Shown in pieces: positions 1-11,176 of a DNA stretch of 64,000 nt. Position 1 is the first letter of the stretch, and each line of letters starts with the position of its first letter. The translations under genes and the position numbers were made by a program. A model generated the notes under the pieces. It saw nothing but the letters and a program-made list of their open reading frames with translations, was not told the origin of the DNA and ran no database searches. The stretch comes from Metallyticus violacea (taxonomy: Eukaryota > Arthropoda > Insecta > Mantodea > Metallyticidae). The stretch is taken from the NCBI GenBank assembly GCA_030762175.1, contig CM060834.1, positions 69,149,001 to 69,213,000 of the forward strand, given 5' to 3'.

Positions 1-1261
1 AATTTGCCATTAAATACTATTTAACTTTTTACTGGATGTTTCCACAGAAAGATAATACTTTAGTTTTTTACCCCTAATAAAATATTAAGATTATATTCTT
101 TAATAACATTGCTTAAATTATAAAATACTTAGTGTAAGAGATCTTCCGATCCGGAAATTAAAAAGTTATCCTGCATAAAAAAAGAATTTATAATTTAAAA
201 TGCTTTAGTTGAAGTTTCCGCTTTCCATATTCTGATTGCATCATCAAATTAAACAGCGTTGAAGACAGCGAACGTCCTTAACTGATTTCTTGATTTGTCA
301 CAATAGTGCTTTCACTTATGGACCATTATTTTACTTTTAATGTTAGATCCTCATATAAATGTTCAATTCTTTAATCTTTAATAAATGGTATTCCTCTATT
401 TAGGCTATGTGCTACCGTTATTTTCATTACGTATGTTCCTGAATTTTTAGAAGTTTGAGGGAGAAAGGTTAAGCATGCAAGGGTATAACCTGCTACTGTT
501 GAGGGGTTTCACGTTTGTACTTGGGATAGGAAAGGGGTGTCCGTAAAACCTTAATACCTTTAACCCGAAGAACTTTACATTTGTGGGTGTGAAACTTAAG
601 GTTTCCAAAAAGTAAAAATTGTGTATTTACGCTGTAAGGTATGTATATAGGACAATTATAAGCTACTGTTTTATTAGAATTGTTTTACAATGAGATCTTA
701 TTAAAACTTTAATTTTTATTTTGTCATCCACTTGTTTGGACCTCGCCTTATGCTGCAGTCTCGTGTCGGCAATCAGTAGCCGTGTGCACATCATGCAACT
801 GCCGGGGTCTGTCTGTTATGTAAAGCGAGGTCCAAACGAATACTATATTCTCAAGCAAAGTTACTTATTTAACTTGTGTTCTTATCATGTTACTGCAAAG
901 ATGATTGTACAGTCCTAATGTTTGTGTAAAATACACGGAGGTGCAGTTTTTTTTTTTATTGCTGATTATAGCTTTTCGCACACAGTTCTAATTTAAATCC
1001 TCTAAGGCCATATTTTGGCTATTAAAATGGTCAAAACTTCGTGCTTTATGCTTACGTGATATACACCTAATTTAAAATATGTTTTCAATGTATAAATCTC
1101 TTCATTGTTAATTTTAATTTATCTCTTCACTCTGCTCTATCCTCCAAATCCAAATCTAATTCTTTTCTCCCTCATATTATAGCATTTTCTTCCTTTTTCC
1201 AGGCGAAATTCATTTTAAAACTATTCTTGGTAATTTTTTCTCGGCTATTCTTCTTAAATGA
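1..1261. other. AT-rich intergenic sequence
   Basis: I see no gene here. Short open stretches (for example 721-918) have no recognisable domain. The only structure I can support is the 13-bp inverted repeat at 734-746 / 825-837, listed separately. Confidence 0.6.
734..837. repeat. 13-bp perfect inverted repeat with 78-nt loop
   Basis: GTTTGGACCTCGC at 734-746 is matched exactly by its reverse complement at 825-837, so the transcript of either strand could fold into a hairpin. The enclosed sequence is more GC-rich than its surroundings. It could be a small foldback element or the tip of an unknown RNA gene. No protein or tRNA signature is present. Confidence 0.6.
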
Positions 1262-1263
1262 CC

Positions 1264-1505
1264 AAGTACGAAGCGGACTAGCGTAGGCGGAAACGCTCGG
1301 GACTCGCAGGTCCCGGTTTCAAACTCCTTGGGCTTTTTCGTTATTTCCCCTAGTCGCTTAGAAGAGAATTTTCAGCTCTACCATCTCGTATTTCATTCCT
1401 AGATTCTGTTGCAGTGTCGAAAGTGCCTGAGCGAGGTGGGCTGGAGTGGTAGTTAAGGTTTTTACAAACGGCCAGCCATTGAACAAGGCAGTAGTACCGA
1501 AATAT
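1264..1505 (+). mobile_element. Candidate tRNA-derived SINE (singleton, 'SINE D')
   Basis: A segment more GC-rich than its surroundings carries a box-A-like motif (TAGCGTAGGCGG near 1,280) and, about 30 nt downstream, a box-B-like motif (GGTTTCAAACTCC near 1,313). That spacing is typical of a tRNA-like RNA polymerase III promoter. A non-tRNA body follows, to roughly 1,505. I see no second copy in the window, so family status and ends are inferred. It could instead be a decayed tRNA pseudogene. Confidence 0.4.
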
Positions 1506-1511
1506 TCTCCT

Positions 1512-3555
1512 CCGCCCCTAACAATCCAATTCAATATATGACTAATCTTTATTTTATATAATCCAATATTCTCGATTCCATTCTCAAATATTTCTGTTGG
1601 TGATAACTTTGGTTTTAAATTTTAATTTAGCTGTTAAGTCTTAGCTACAAATATTCTGGTAATTCGAACTATTAAGATACCTATATATTTTGATTTTGTT
1701 TTTCCACGATATATTTTATGCCCTAATATGCCAATTAATAATGATATTTCCAAACTATCATTTTAATTTTACGTTTATTATTTTCTTGCTTTCTGTGTTT
1801 ATTTTTCTTTTATTTTAAGGTAATTTTGAAATTGTAAAAATGTTCATAACACGAAAGCAACTATATATTATAAATATTTAGTTCATAATTTAGTGTCCAA
1901 TTTGACCAATTGACTGTAATAGAACCTCTCGCTGTACTTCGATACTTACATATTTGGACATGTCGAATGTATGCGGAAAAGCCGTCCAAGGATAACTGGT
2001 TCCTTACTAATAACAAGTAGGAAAATGCTACTCCACTATCAATAGTACAGGAGACATTTGGGGAAATGCATATAGGTCATAGTAAAACTCCCAAATAACC
2101 ATGCCGGTGTGGACAATGCATAGCACCTGATTTTTAACAGTCTTTAAGCCCGCTTTTTCTACCTTGACATCATAGAACAATGATTACATTCGAGATGAAA
2201 TTATAAATTGGGAAAGGAATTTTAAGAAGAAAGCGTTTTAAGTTTGGGATACCTCCTCAACATTTGCGAATAATGACGGGAAAGCCTGGGAGGAGGCTGT
2301 CCTCGCGGATCTCAAAGCGTCGACCTTCGTTCTCGAGGTCACGGAGCTGTGGTAAGAGACAGTCCACATGCGCTCTCATGTGGAATAGATTGTAATATTT
2401 ATTTGGTTTCTATCGTGATCAAGCCTACGTGGTTTAAAGAAAGTCTTTTGAACAATCAATGGCAATAGAATGCCAGGATGCTAATGCAGAAAAGTGAAAA
2501 GAATCGCAGTCCAAAGGACTAAAGGCGTTGCAATAGTTTATGATAACATGTTGCTCTGTTAGCATTCATCGACAATACCGCCCACTGTAGGCAACAGGTT
2601 GTGTGGCCGATTCTTTGATATTTAGGAATTCTATCTTTCAACCCTTGCGTTTCGGCTGCAGCTCAAAAATAATACTTAAATAAAAAACAAGATCAAGGTC
2701 CTTCACATTTTATCTGTATGTACAAATACTGACAATGGTAACGCTGTTTTATTCCATGAAACTATTTTACATGGCGTGGAAGTAACAGAAAATGAAATTT
2801 GTATTGTAAATAAAACGAGTCTATCTTCTATGCCTACAAACTACATTATACAATTACACGCTCTCTAGGATTAAGAGAGAAATTTTGTTACATCAGAACT
2901 CTTATTTACTGAATTACGTTATGAAATTTAATATATACTTTTTCAAATGGTCAAATAGCTAGCGATAATTACTAACGTACCTTTGTGAACATTCTACATG
3001 ATCGATAACTGGCTTTGACGGGCGGCAAGAATATGGCTCGCTGACACACTCCTAGTTTCTTCTCAACTACCAATTAGGATACAGTTAACTAAAGCCTCCC
3101 TGTATAAAATTACTAATTGCTCCCTCTGACGCTGTTATCGTCGTTTCGAAATAATAATCAATAACTTTCTCCCAGAAATACTATGTTAATGAAACCTCAA
3201 TAATCTATATAATGTATGTGATAAAATACAACAATTAAAGTTATAATAAAATACTTATATCCACAACTTACAATGTGTGCGATCTATGTTTGAAAGTTGG
3301 CGCTTTCTCTAATGAAATGAAAATTAGAAAATCTGTACCTCTATACAAAAATATCATGTAAATAAACCAGAAAATTATAGACATACTGATTGCTATGGTA
3401 TATATATATATATTTAGGAAAGCATATGAAGGTATAATATTATCACAGCTATGAGAATATTTTATGGGAAATAATATTCATATTCATACTCATCCTCATT
3501 TTGGATTTTCTACTGGTAAAGTAATCTGGATAAATCAGTGACATTTTAAAATAAT
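1512..3555. other. AT-rich intergenic sequence
   Basis: No gene or repeat family recognised. A short GC-rich island near 2,275-2,345 reads open for about 25 codons but matches no family I know. A TA run lies near 3,400. Confidence 0.5.
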
Positions 3556-3574
3556 AATGACTAAGAAGGTAAGG

Positions 3575-4200
3575 AATATGCTTTGGCTACATTATTTGAT
3601 TTAAGCAAGGCCTTTCATTGCATACCATATACTCTATTAAAATCAAATTATCATGGTATTAAATGTTATTAATACAATTTTTTACCGGGACGTATTTCCG
3701 AAAATGGCAAAAGGAAGCATCCATTAATCATGGAGTTGTCCAAAGGTCTATTTTAGGGCCTTTTGGTTCCTTGTAATGGTAAATGAATTATCTTGTAGTA
3801 TGCACGAGAAGTTAGTATTATATGCGATGATTTAACATTCATTATGCATTTATGTCACATAACTTTGAAATTATGTTAACAGATGGTTTTCATGCAATGT
3901 GCTTTCAGTGATGCAGCTAAAATACCAAAGATTGTTTTCCTTATTAAATAAATTCAAAAAATTCAGCAAGTTCATGCAGAAAAGATATATAAAAGACGAT
4001 CAATAGTAGTATATTTGTTGAGAAATATTTATATTGCAATGTACTATTCATTGTAAGTATGGACTGCAGTTGTGCTGTAATAGCCTCAAACTTCTACAAC
4101 AAGGCAGCGAAATTTTAACTAATGCTTCTTCTAAGACTATTATGCAATTTTGACTGAATATCATTATCTATACACTGCAACGTTTAGTATATACACATAA
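3575..4200 (+). pseudogene. Non-LTR retrotransposon reverse transcriptase relic
   Basis: Translation from about 3,592 gives LFDLSKAF, the conserved Asp-containing RT block of jockey/CR1-type LINEs (normally FDLSKAFD). Around 3,730-3,775 comes a decayed GVVQRSILGPF block (normally GVPQGSILGP). Around 3,818-3,833 a YADDL-like active-site sequence has lost one base. Order and spacing fit a single RT domain. Frameshifts and stops make it non-functional, and the endonuclease half is missing. Later sequence to about 4,200 may be the thumb and C-terminal part, which I cannot confirm. Confidence 0.75.
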
Positions 4201-4248
4201 AATATTAATGAATTTGTATTAATATATTGTATATAATTATTGCTCTAG

Positions 4249-4525
4249 GAACCGCCACAGGTGGCTGAGGTCGTTAAGGCATGGACTCGTGAGCGGGAGG
4301 TCCGCCAGGACCGTCCTCCCTGACTGGGGTTTTTTCCAGGTTTTCCTCAGTCTTCATAACTGGCAAATGCCGGAGAGGTACCTAAACTTAGGCCTGGAAC
4401 GCTTCCTTCCTTAAAAAATAAAAAACTTTCCCAAATTATCATTTCATCTCATGTATCATCAGTGTCCACCGCCTGTGGTGCCTCAGTAGTGAAAACGGGC
4501 GTTAAACACTATTCAAAAAAAAAAA
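4249..4525 (+). mobile_element. SINE B copy 1 (tRNA-derived)
   Basis: Copy of a family seen at 25.3, 47.0, 55.2 and 57.3 kb. The head (GGTGGCTGAGGTCGTTAAGG) resembles a tRNA-Leu/Ser D-arm with box A. The body contains the shared blocks TTTTTTCCAGGTTTTCCTC and GTGTCCACCGCCTG. The 3' end is GGGCGTTAAACAC followed by a short A-rich tail. It is non-coding and depends on a partner LINE for movement. Confidence 0.8.
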
Positions 4526-4529
4526 TTGC

Positions 4530-6958
4530 ACTAGAAATAATGGTAAATTGCATGTGCCATATACAAGATTAGAAAAGGGTAAAATCTACTCACCTTATTA
4601 TGGTTTCTATTTTATAATAAATTCCGAAATAAATTCAAGCAGTAAAATGAAGAGTTTTTAAATAATGGATATGTAACAATCCTTTCTATAACCAGCTTGG
4701 ACTGTCTACTTACCACATAATATTTTTGTATTTGATTTTGCTTATTGTACATTGTATTTAAAGACTATAATAAATTAGCATAATCATTTAGTCTATACCA
4801 ACAGCCGCAGTCTACTTGTAAAAAACACTAACCTTTCAACAGAAAATGACGTAGCGAGAAAAGTTAAAAGTTAATGTTGCCAAGTAATAAAAAAGTATAA
4901 TGATAAAATTCCTGATATCTCTAGGTGGAGTTTGTATTTTGATCCTCCAAGCCGAAATAGCGAGGTTCTTTAATGTTCTACTTGGTCATTTTTTTTTTTT
5001 TTTGTTACAATTTAAGCCCTCTCATAACAACGCAAGTTAAAAAGATGACGAGTAAATTTTGATAAAGTAAATGAGTCCGGAAGTCTTTTATCGGTCTTAC
5101 TCAGGCAATTGACCTTATGGGATACGAACCCGGTCCCTCTGGATTTGTAGGCATGCACGCTGACACAAAACCAAGAGGCGGTCCTTACTGATATGAATGT
5201 GATAGCTGGCATCGCAGTTTCAAGACAAAAGTGCTGGGTCATATAGGCAAATCAGAACTACAGAAATGTGCCGTTTATAAACAAATACTCATAAAACTTG
5301 TAGAGATTCTTACTTTAATAGTGGCATTTTTTTATTTACAGATATAATTCAAAACGAAAATGTTGGAAGGATTTCCGAGTTCGGGCAGCTTAACTTATTT
5401 CTCATTTAGAAATATAACAAAAATGAGCGTGTTTCTTTCCCAGCGTGGCCCTCTGCACTCTTTAGGCAACCTCCCTTCTGGATGCTTTAGATCTGAATAA
5501 CGTACATGCAAGACACGTATATTTCAGATGTCACTAGTTTATTTTACGTTTGATGATATTGATGAGAGCGCTGCGAACTGCTCACATTCACTCCTGTTGG
5601 CTGGTGCCTTGCCCACTATCTCGAATGTAGCAGAACATTACGCTAGCGCAGCCACGTAGGAATGCAAGCACAAGGCACAAACAAAGATAAAACATTAATT
5701 GATATAAATAAAATAGTTATTCCTATTTCTGGCCCAGATTAAGCAGATAGAACCCTCCCTTGCTGCATACTTGCCTCTAGCTTGACGTCAAGTCCGCTCG
5801 GTATTGCCCATGCTCGTATGTTATCGGCGGCACTCGGTTCTGAACCGAGTTCCTTCCATGGCCATTGGCAAAAAATAAAATAAACTTATTATACGGTCTA
5901 GACATTTGCAGGATCCTACATGTAATCGCTCATGAATGTAGAAAATACACATTAAACAACTGCAATATTTTTTCTCAATCCCCCTCTCTCTTTCTTGTAC
6001 GAAGCTTTATTTTTGGATTTTTAATAACTATAATATTGTAGAAAATATAACGAATTGTATTTAATTGTTATTTGCATTTAAAAATTCCGCTTCTCTATTC
6101 TCTGAAATCATTTAAATGTTTTTTGTGTGCAAGGTAAATTATTTCTTTCCAATAATATGCCAGTCTTAAGCAAACATAGCCGGCAACTCCATGGCACGTA
6201 GAATTGATGAAAATGGCCCTGAAACCTCTAGCGTCGACTGTATATACAAAGAAGAAGCAGTAACCTGATCCCAGACAGCGTTATTTGCTTCGCGTTTTGT
6301 TTGCATTTCATCATTGCGCACTTTACACTCTGCCGGACGGTAGTCTTTCTAGTCTTTCACATGCATGGCCGCTTGGTGTAGGTTATGACAGACTGCACCG
6401 GCCGTGGTTATTATTTATTTACTAGCTTTAGTGTTAGGTTCCGTGAAGCAGATTTGGGGCTCAGGCAATAACATGCTCTCATGGGTCGTAAGGGTCAATG
6501 TCCTCATGAGTCGTAAAGGCCAATGACCTTCTATAAGTTCTATACCCCAAAAATATATCGCTAAATCTGGTGAGGAATATTTAGTAGTGTGTGCTTTTTC
6601 TTTTTCTTCTTCGTCCTCCTGGCTTGTTCCATCTCAGAAATTAAAATTGGCCATTCGAGTTTCCTTGTTCTATCGATATTCCTTTATCCCCTTCGCCTGT
6701 ATTGAAATATTTGTTCAGTGTATCCGATCTTAATAGATATATGCTCTTTCCATTTCATTGCATTCACTTATTGCATTTAAAACATGTGGCATATAATTTC
6801 ATTTCTAATTTCTTCATTTTTCGATTCTGCTAGTGGTCTTATTTACCTCATTTCTGCTGTCTTTCTCCCTTTATACTGCTGTCATTGTCCAAACTTCTGA
6901 CCCATATAACAAAGTTAGCCATAACCTCATGCTCTTTCATAACTGTTTCAATACAGTT
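4530..6958. other. AT-rich intergenic sequence with small repeats
   Basis: No host gene seen. It contains a tRNA-like segment on the minus strand (5,085-5,190), a 19-bp palindrome at 5,832-5,850 (9-bp arms), and a small imperfect tandem duplication around 6,477-6,529 (CTCATGGGTCGTAAGG / CTCATGAGTCGTAAAGG). This is the pre-insertion DNA into which the full-length LINE landed at 6,959-6,969. Confidence 0.5.
5085..5190 (-). mobile_element. tRNA-like SINE head or tRNA pseudogene
   Basis: Read on the minus strand, the segment contains GGGTTCGTATCCC, close to a box B / T-arm, about 35 nt after a box-A-like sequence. No cloverleaf with a complete acceptor stem is evident, so it is not called a functional tRNA. 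No second copy was recognised. Confidence 0.35.
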
Positions 6959-6969
6959 GTTTTCATTGT
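6959..6969. repeat. Target-site duplication (3' side of LINE)
   Basis: GTTTTCATTGT here is identical to 12,938-12,948 on the other side of the element. The last base merges with the T tract, so the true length could be one or two bases different. Confidence 0.85.
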
Positions 6970-6994
6970 TTTTTTTTTTTTTTTTTTTTTTTTT

Positions 6995-7040
6995 CTGTTT
7001 AAGGGCGCAAAACTGCTATGGTCATTAGCGCCCAAACACA
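6995..7040 (-). other. LINE 3'-terminal hairpin, similar to SINE A tail
   Basis: Read on the minus strand just before the poly(A), GGGCGC pairs with GCGCCC (7,028-7,033 with 7,003-7,008), enclosing a 19-nt loop that starts TAATGACC. The same layout, with CGCTGATGACC and a GGACGC/GCGTCC stem, closes every complete SINE A copy. In LINEs with a specific 3' recognition site, this is where the reverse transcriptase binds. That function is inferred from family knowledge. Confidence 0.7.
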
Positions 7041-7199
7041 ACAAGTACTGTGTCAGATATAAAAATAAATAAACAAAGAACGCAAATCCTGCGCATAATC
7101 AACGGACAGTAGTACTTTTGCAATAAAAATATACCCAAAAACAAATAACTAGGGTACAAGGCGCCACAAACAGTAAAGTGATACTAAAACACAGCCGCA

Positions 7200-7486
7200 A
7201 GTGCGGAAAAACACAACAGTCCTGTAATGGACTAAAAACGTGCCAATAAAATCCCAAAGCAAACACAGGTCAATAAACAAAGACCGGTAGCAAAACTAAT
7301 CAGCAAAAGCTGAAAACAAACCGGTCGTATAAAAGATTAAAATGGTAACAATAAAACCCCAAAACAAGTAACAAGGGTAATGTTCAAAACAACAATTAAA
7401 GACTAGTCAACATGATTCAGCAAAAGCTGAAAAAACAACAGTCTTAAAAGAGTCTAAAAATGCCGTCAATGGTAAAAGATAAAACC
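7200..7486 (-). other. LINE 3' UTR with repeated two-stem RNA structures
   Basis: Two units about 117 bp apart each contain the inner hairpin TCAGCAAAAGCTGA (7,300-7,313 and 7,417-7,430) inside an outer stem. The outer stems are GACCGGT/ACCGGTC (7,282-7,288 with 7,320-7,326) and AAGACT/AGTCTT (7,399-7,404 with 7,440-7,445). A third, simpler stem AGTCC/GGACT lies at 7,218-7,233. The linkers also repeat (CAATAAAAYCCCAAA). The outer stems differ in sequence but still pair. Confidence 0.75.
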
Positions 7487-10400
7487 TCACACCTTGCTCC
7501 AAAAACCACAAACACGGATAAAACGGAGCACGCGCTCAACAGCAACCACATCATCTGCGAGTAAGTCCTCAATAGAGGAGGGCAAACCAAGGCTAATTCT
7601 AAAAGCTGTCAGATGAAGACAATCAATTAAAATGTGACGCACTGTAAAGGGGTGGTCACAGTGAGGGCAAGCTGGAGCGGGTTGACCATTAAAAAGGTGA
7701 GAATGACTAAAACGGCAATGCCCAATTCTAAGGCGAGCTAAAATTACTTCTTCGCGACGAACACCGCGAGAAGAAGTAGACCAGTTAAAAGGGGCGGATT
7801 TACATTCACGGAGCTTATTATTTGGGAGTAATTCCCACTCCTCGCGCCAGCGCGAAAAAATGGCTCTACGTAACGAATGTATAAAATCCCCGAAATAAAA
7901 ACGCTGCTCGTACTCAGCAGGGTCTAAAAGAGCGGATTTTGCTGCAACATCTGCGGCCTCATTACCTGGGAGTCCGACGTGTCCAGGCACCCACATTAGT
8001 TTTACCCTGACGCCAGCGTCGAAAAGGGTTAAAACCACGTTCTGGACCATCTGTACAAGAGGGTGGTGATTGTACAGCTGTTTAAAACTTAAAATAGCAC
8101 TCAAAGAGTCGGAACATATAACACTGTTCCCCAGCCCGTGATCAGAAATAAATAAAACCGCCCGATAGATAGCATAAAGCTCCGCCATAAAAATAGATGT
8201 TGCAACGTTAAGACCATACGTAAAACTAGCCCCATTAAAAACAAAAGCACATCCTACACCTGTGTCAGATTTTGAGCCGTCGGTATAGATAAAATTCCAG
8301 CCATTAAAAGCGGATTTGATCTCGCTAAAAGAACAACGAATAATATGTGCTGCGGTCGAAGATTTCGGACAGGACGTGAGCCCGAGATGAACGGGGGCCT
8401 CTGCTAAAATCCAGGGGGGAGAAGAAGTTTCCCCGGCTAAGAAAAAAGCAGGTAACTCCATGTCCAACGTCCGTAAAATCTCCCTAAAACGAAAGCCAGC
8501 GGGCTTAGGAGTAAAAGACCGAGCAGCATAAAAACGATCAAAAGACACATTAAAAAACGGCCCATTCGTGGGATGACGAGGTTGCGCAGCTAAGCGACAA
8601 CCGTACGCAGCTAGTAAAACATCCCTACGATAAAACAACGGAGGTTCTCCAGACTCCGCACATAAACTCAACACAGGACTTGTGGGGAATGCTCCAATGC
8701 CAACACGGATGCCCCGGTGATGTATCGGGTTCAGGCGACGAAGCACAGAAGGGCGCGCTGAGCCGTAAACCACACAGCCATAATCAAGTTTCGATCGGAT
8801 AAGTGAGCGATAAAAACGTAAAAGAACAGTCCGGTCAGCTCCCCAAGATGTGCCACTTAAAACACGTAAAATACAAAGAGAACGTTCACACTTGCCTCTG
8901 AGTTGCGCTATATGCGATGACCAGCATAATTTCCTATCAATCACCAAGCCAAGGAACCTAACTTCGTCTGCGAAAGAGAGTGCGTCTGGGCCAAGATGGA
9001 GCGAAGGTGGAGGATACTCCTTGTGGCGCCAGAAGTTCATGCAGACGGTCTTCTCTGCGGAGAAACGGAACCCGTGAGAAACACTCCAAGCGTGAAGGCG
9101 GTCGAGACAGCATTGGAGGCGGCGTTCCAAGAGACAGGTTCTTCGAGTGGAAAGATAAATGGCAAAATCGTCCACAAATAACGACGATTGTATTCCTGGC
9201 GGTAAACACTCGGTGATGGAGTTAATCGCAATGGCAAACAGTGTGCAACTAAGTACCGAGCCCTGAGGTACGCCGTTCTCTTGAATAAAATTGGATGATA
9301 AAACTGATCCCACGCGAACATTAAAAACCCGGTCTTTCATAAATTCCTGAATAAAAACAGACATACGCCCACGTATGTTCCAATCGTGAAGCGTTCGGAG
9401 GATACCGCCTCTCCAGCAAGTATCGTACGCTTTCTCCAGATCAAAAAATACGGCAACCGTTTGGCACTGGCGCACAAAACCGTCCATTACATGCGTAGTT
9501 AAAGACACCAGGTGGTCGATTGAGGAACGATGACGCCGGAAACCACACTGGGCGTTCGTTAATAATTGCCTCGACTCCAACCACCACATGAGCCGTCCGT
9601 TAATCATTCGTTCCAACACCTTGCAAACGCAGCTGGTGAGGGAAATCGGACGGTAACTGGAAGGAAGATGTGGGTCCTTTCCAGGCTTAGGTATGGGAAT
9701 GACGGTAGCCAATCGCCAAGCGCAAGGAAATGTGCCGTTACACCAAATAAAATTAAAAGTTCGTAATAAAAAAGCTTTGCCTCCTGCTGATAAATGCTGC
9801 AACATAGCAACATGAATGTTATCTGGCCCCGGTGCGCAGTGTCGAGAGGTGGAAAGGGCATGCTCCAGTTCCCTGGCGGTAAAAGGAACGTTGTAGCTCT
9901 CCTGATGGTCGGAGGCAAACGAGAAACCTTTCCCCTCAACCTGCTCCCGTAATGCGCGAAATGTAGCCGGGTAATTGGCGGAACTAGAAACATCAGCGAA
10001 GGTTCGCCCTAAAACATTGGCGACGTCAGTCGGAGTGGTGAGCACACGATTTAAAATCCTAAGACCGGGTATAGGTGTAAACCTTGGTTTGCCAGCAACG
10101 CGGCGTAGCCGTTCCCAAACTACGGATGAAGGCGTTGTGCGGTTAAAAGAAGAGGTAAAAGAAATCCAAGAGGCCTTTTTGCTATCCTTAATGACTCGGC
10201 GGCATTTGGCGCGAAGTTGTTTGTAGCAGATCATATTTGCTGAAGTAGGGTGGCGACGAAAAACTCGGAGAGCACCTCGGCGTGCACGCAATGCATCCCG
10301 GCATTCATCGATCCACCAAGGAACCGGTAAGCGTCTGGGGTGACAAGACGACCGGGGAATAGCCTTATCTGCGGCTGTTATGATGACAGTACGGAGGTGC

Positions 10401-11176
10401 TCGATCGCGACGTCGATAGATGGAAAGTCACACCCTGAAAATTCGGCCAAAGATCGATAGAGAGTCCAATTCGCCTTATCAATGAGCCATTTTGGCGTGC
10501 GCTGTGAATGTGCGTTCGGAGAGAGCACATGGATCTGACACGGAAAGTGGTCACTGGAATATAAATCAGAGATGACGTTCCAGGTGAAATGTACAGCAAG
10601 CGAGGAAGAACACATGGATAGGTCCAAGTGTGAAAAACTGTGAGTGCTGTCAGAAAGAAAAGTAGGTTGACCAGTATTGAGAAGTATAAGATTGTGATTC
10701 AGCAAAAAGTCAGCTAAAAGGTTACCTCGTGCACACTCCGTGGCGGAACCCCAAAGGGGGTGGTGTGCATTGAAATCCCCCAAAAGAAGAACAGGGGGTG
10801 GTAGCTGAGACAAAAGATCGTCCAGGTCAACTGTGGTGATAGTGCCGGACGGAGGTAAATAAACATTGCAGACTGAAAAACTAAGGCCAGAAAAGTGAAC
10901 GGTAGCTGCAGCAGCTTGTAAAGGAGTCTGGAGCTGTAATGAGGTGCTGTACACGTCGTTTCGAATTAAAAGTAAGACTCCGCCGTGAGCGGGAGTGCCA
11001 TCTTCGGGAGGGAGATCAAATCTCACCGAAGAGTAACCGCGTAAGTTAAAAGAATCACTTGGGCGAAGCTTAGTCTCTTGGAGACACACAAGCAAAGGGT
11101 CAGTAGAACGTAAAATTAATTCGAGGTCAGGTCTTCGACTACGGAGACCACGCACATTCCACGAAAGGATAGCCAT
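7487..11176 (-). CDS. LINE ORF2: endonuclease-reverse transcriptase-RNase H
   Basis: A 1,229-residue polyprotein that would nick target DNA and copy the element's RNA there. Residues 1-220 are an APE-type endonuclease: WNVRG at 6-10, QET with E34, GDFN at 133-136 and SDH at 208-210. Residues about 485-760 are the reverse transcriptase: YRPISL, FFDLEKAYD with D579, VPQGS at 636-640, and FVDD at 667-670 as the active-site box. Residues about 960-1080 are RNase H: TDGSK with D966, E999, D1023, and the PGHVGLPGNEAAD block with H1066 and D1076. A C-terminal CCHC motif follows (C1170, C1173, H1181, C1186). All catalytic positions I can judge are present. The start is the first ATG after ORF1, 38 nt downstream of its stop, so translation probably uses reinitiation or another internal mechanism. 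No frameshift or stop is present. Confidence 0.95.
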   Translation of the reverse strand: MAILSWNVRGLRSRRPDLELILRSTDPLLVCLQETKLRPSDSFNLRGYSSVRFDLPPEDGTPAHGGVLLLIRNDVYSTSLQLQTPLQAAAATVHFSGLSFSVCNVYLPPSGTITTVDLDDLLSQLPPPVLLLGDFNAHHPLWGSATECARGNLLADFLLNHNLILLNTGQPTFLSDSTHSFSHLDLSMCSSSLAVHFTWNVISDLYSSDHFPCQIHVLSPNAHSQRTPKWLIDKANWTLYRSLAEFSGCDFPSIDVAIEHLRTVIITAADKAIPRSSCHPRRLPVPWWIDECRDALRARRGALRVFRRHPTSANMICYKQLRAKCRRVIKDSKKASWISFTSSFNRTTPSSVVWERLRRVAGKPRFTPIPGLRILNRVLTTPTDVANVLGRTFADVSSSANYPATFRALREQVEGKGFSFASDHQESYNVPFTARELEHALSTSRHCAPGPDNIHVAMLQHLSAGGKAFLLRTFNFIWCNGTFPCAWRLATVIPIPKPGKDPHLPSSYRPISLTSCVCKVLERMINGRLMWWLESRQLLTNAQCGFRRHRSSIDHLVSLTTHVMDGFVRQCQTVAVFFDLEKAYDTCWRGGILRTLHDWNIRGRMSVFIQEFMKDRVFNVRVGSVLSSNFIQENGVPQGSVLSCTLFAIAINSITECLPPGIQSSLFVDDFAIYLSTRRTCLLERRLQCCLDRLHAWSVSHGFRFSAEKTVCMNFWRHKEYPPPSLHLGPDALSFADEVRFLGLVIDRKLCWSSHIAQLRGKCERSLCILRVLSGTSWGADRTVLLRFYRSLIRSKLDYGCVVYGSARPSVLRRLNPIHHRGIRVGIGAFPTSPVLSLCAESGEPPLFYRRDVLLAAYGCRLAAQPRHPTNGPFFNVSFDRFYAARSFTPKPAGFRFREILRTLDMELPAFFLAGETSSPPWILAEAPVHLGLTSCPKSSTAAHIIRCSFSEIKSAFNGWNFIYTDGSKSDTGVGCAFVFNGASFTYGLNVATSIFMAELYAIYRAVLFISDHGLGNSVICSDSLSAILSFKQLYNHHPLVQMVQNVVLTLFDAGVRVKLMWVPGHVGLPGNEAADVAAKSALLDPAEYEQRFYFGDFIHSLRRAIFSRWREEWELLPNNKLRECKSAPFNWSTSSRGVRREEVILARLRIGHCRFSHSHLFNGQPAPACPHCDHPFTVRHILIDCLHLTAFRISLGLPSSIEDLLADDVVAVERVLRFIRVCGFWSKV

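Noticed and set aside
5832..5850. 19-bp palindrome as an operator-like site
   Set aside because: No gene is adjacent and one such palindrome is expected by chance or decay in a window this size.
8850..10226. Several open frames on the plus strand and alternative minus frames within 8.8-10.2 kb and 11.6-11.9 kb
   Set aside because: They are antisense or out-of-frame shadows of the LINE ORF2 and ORF1, which have clear domain motifs.
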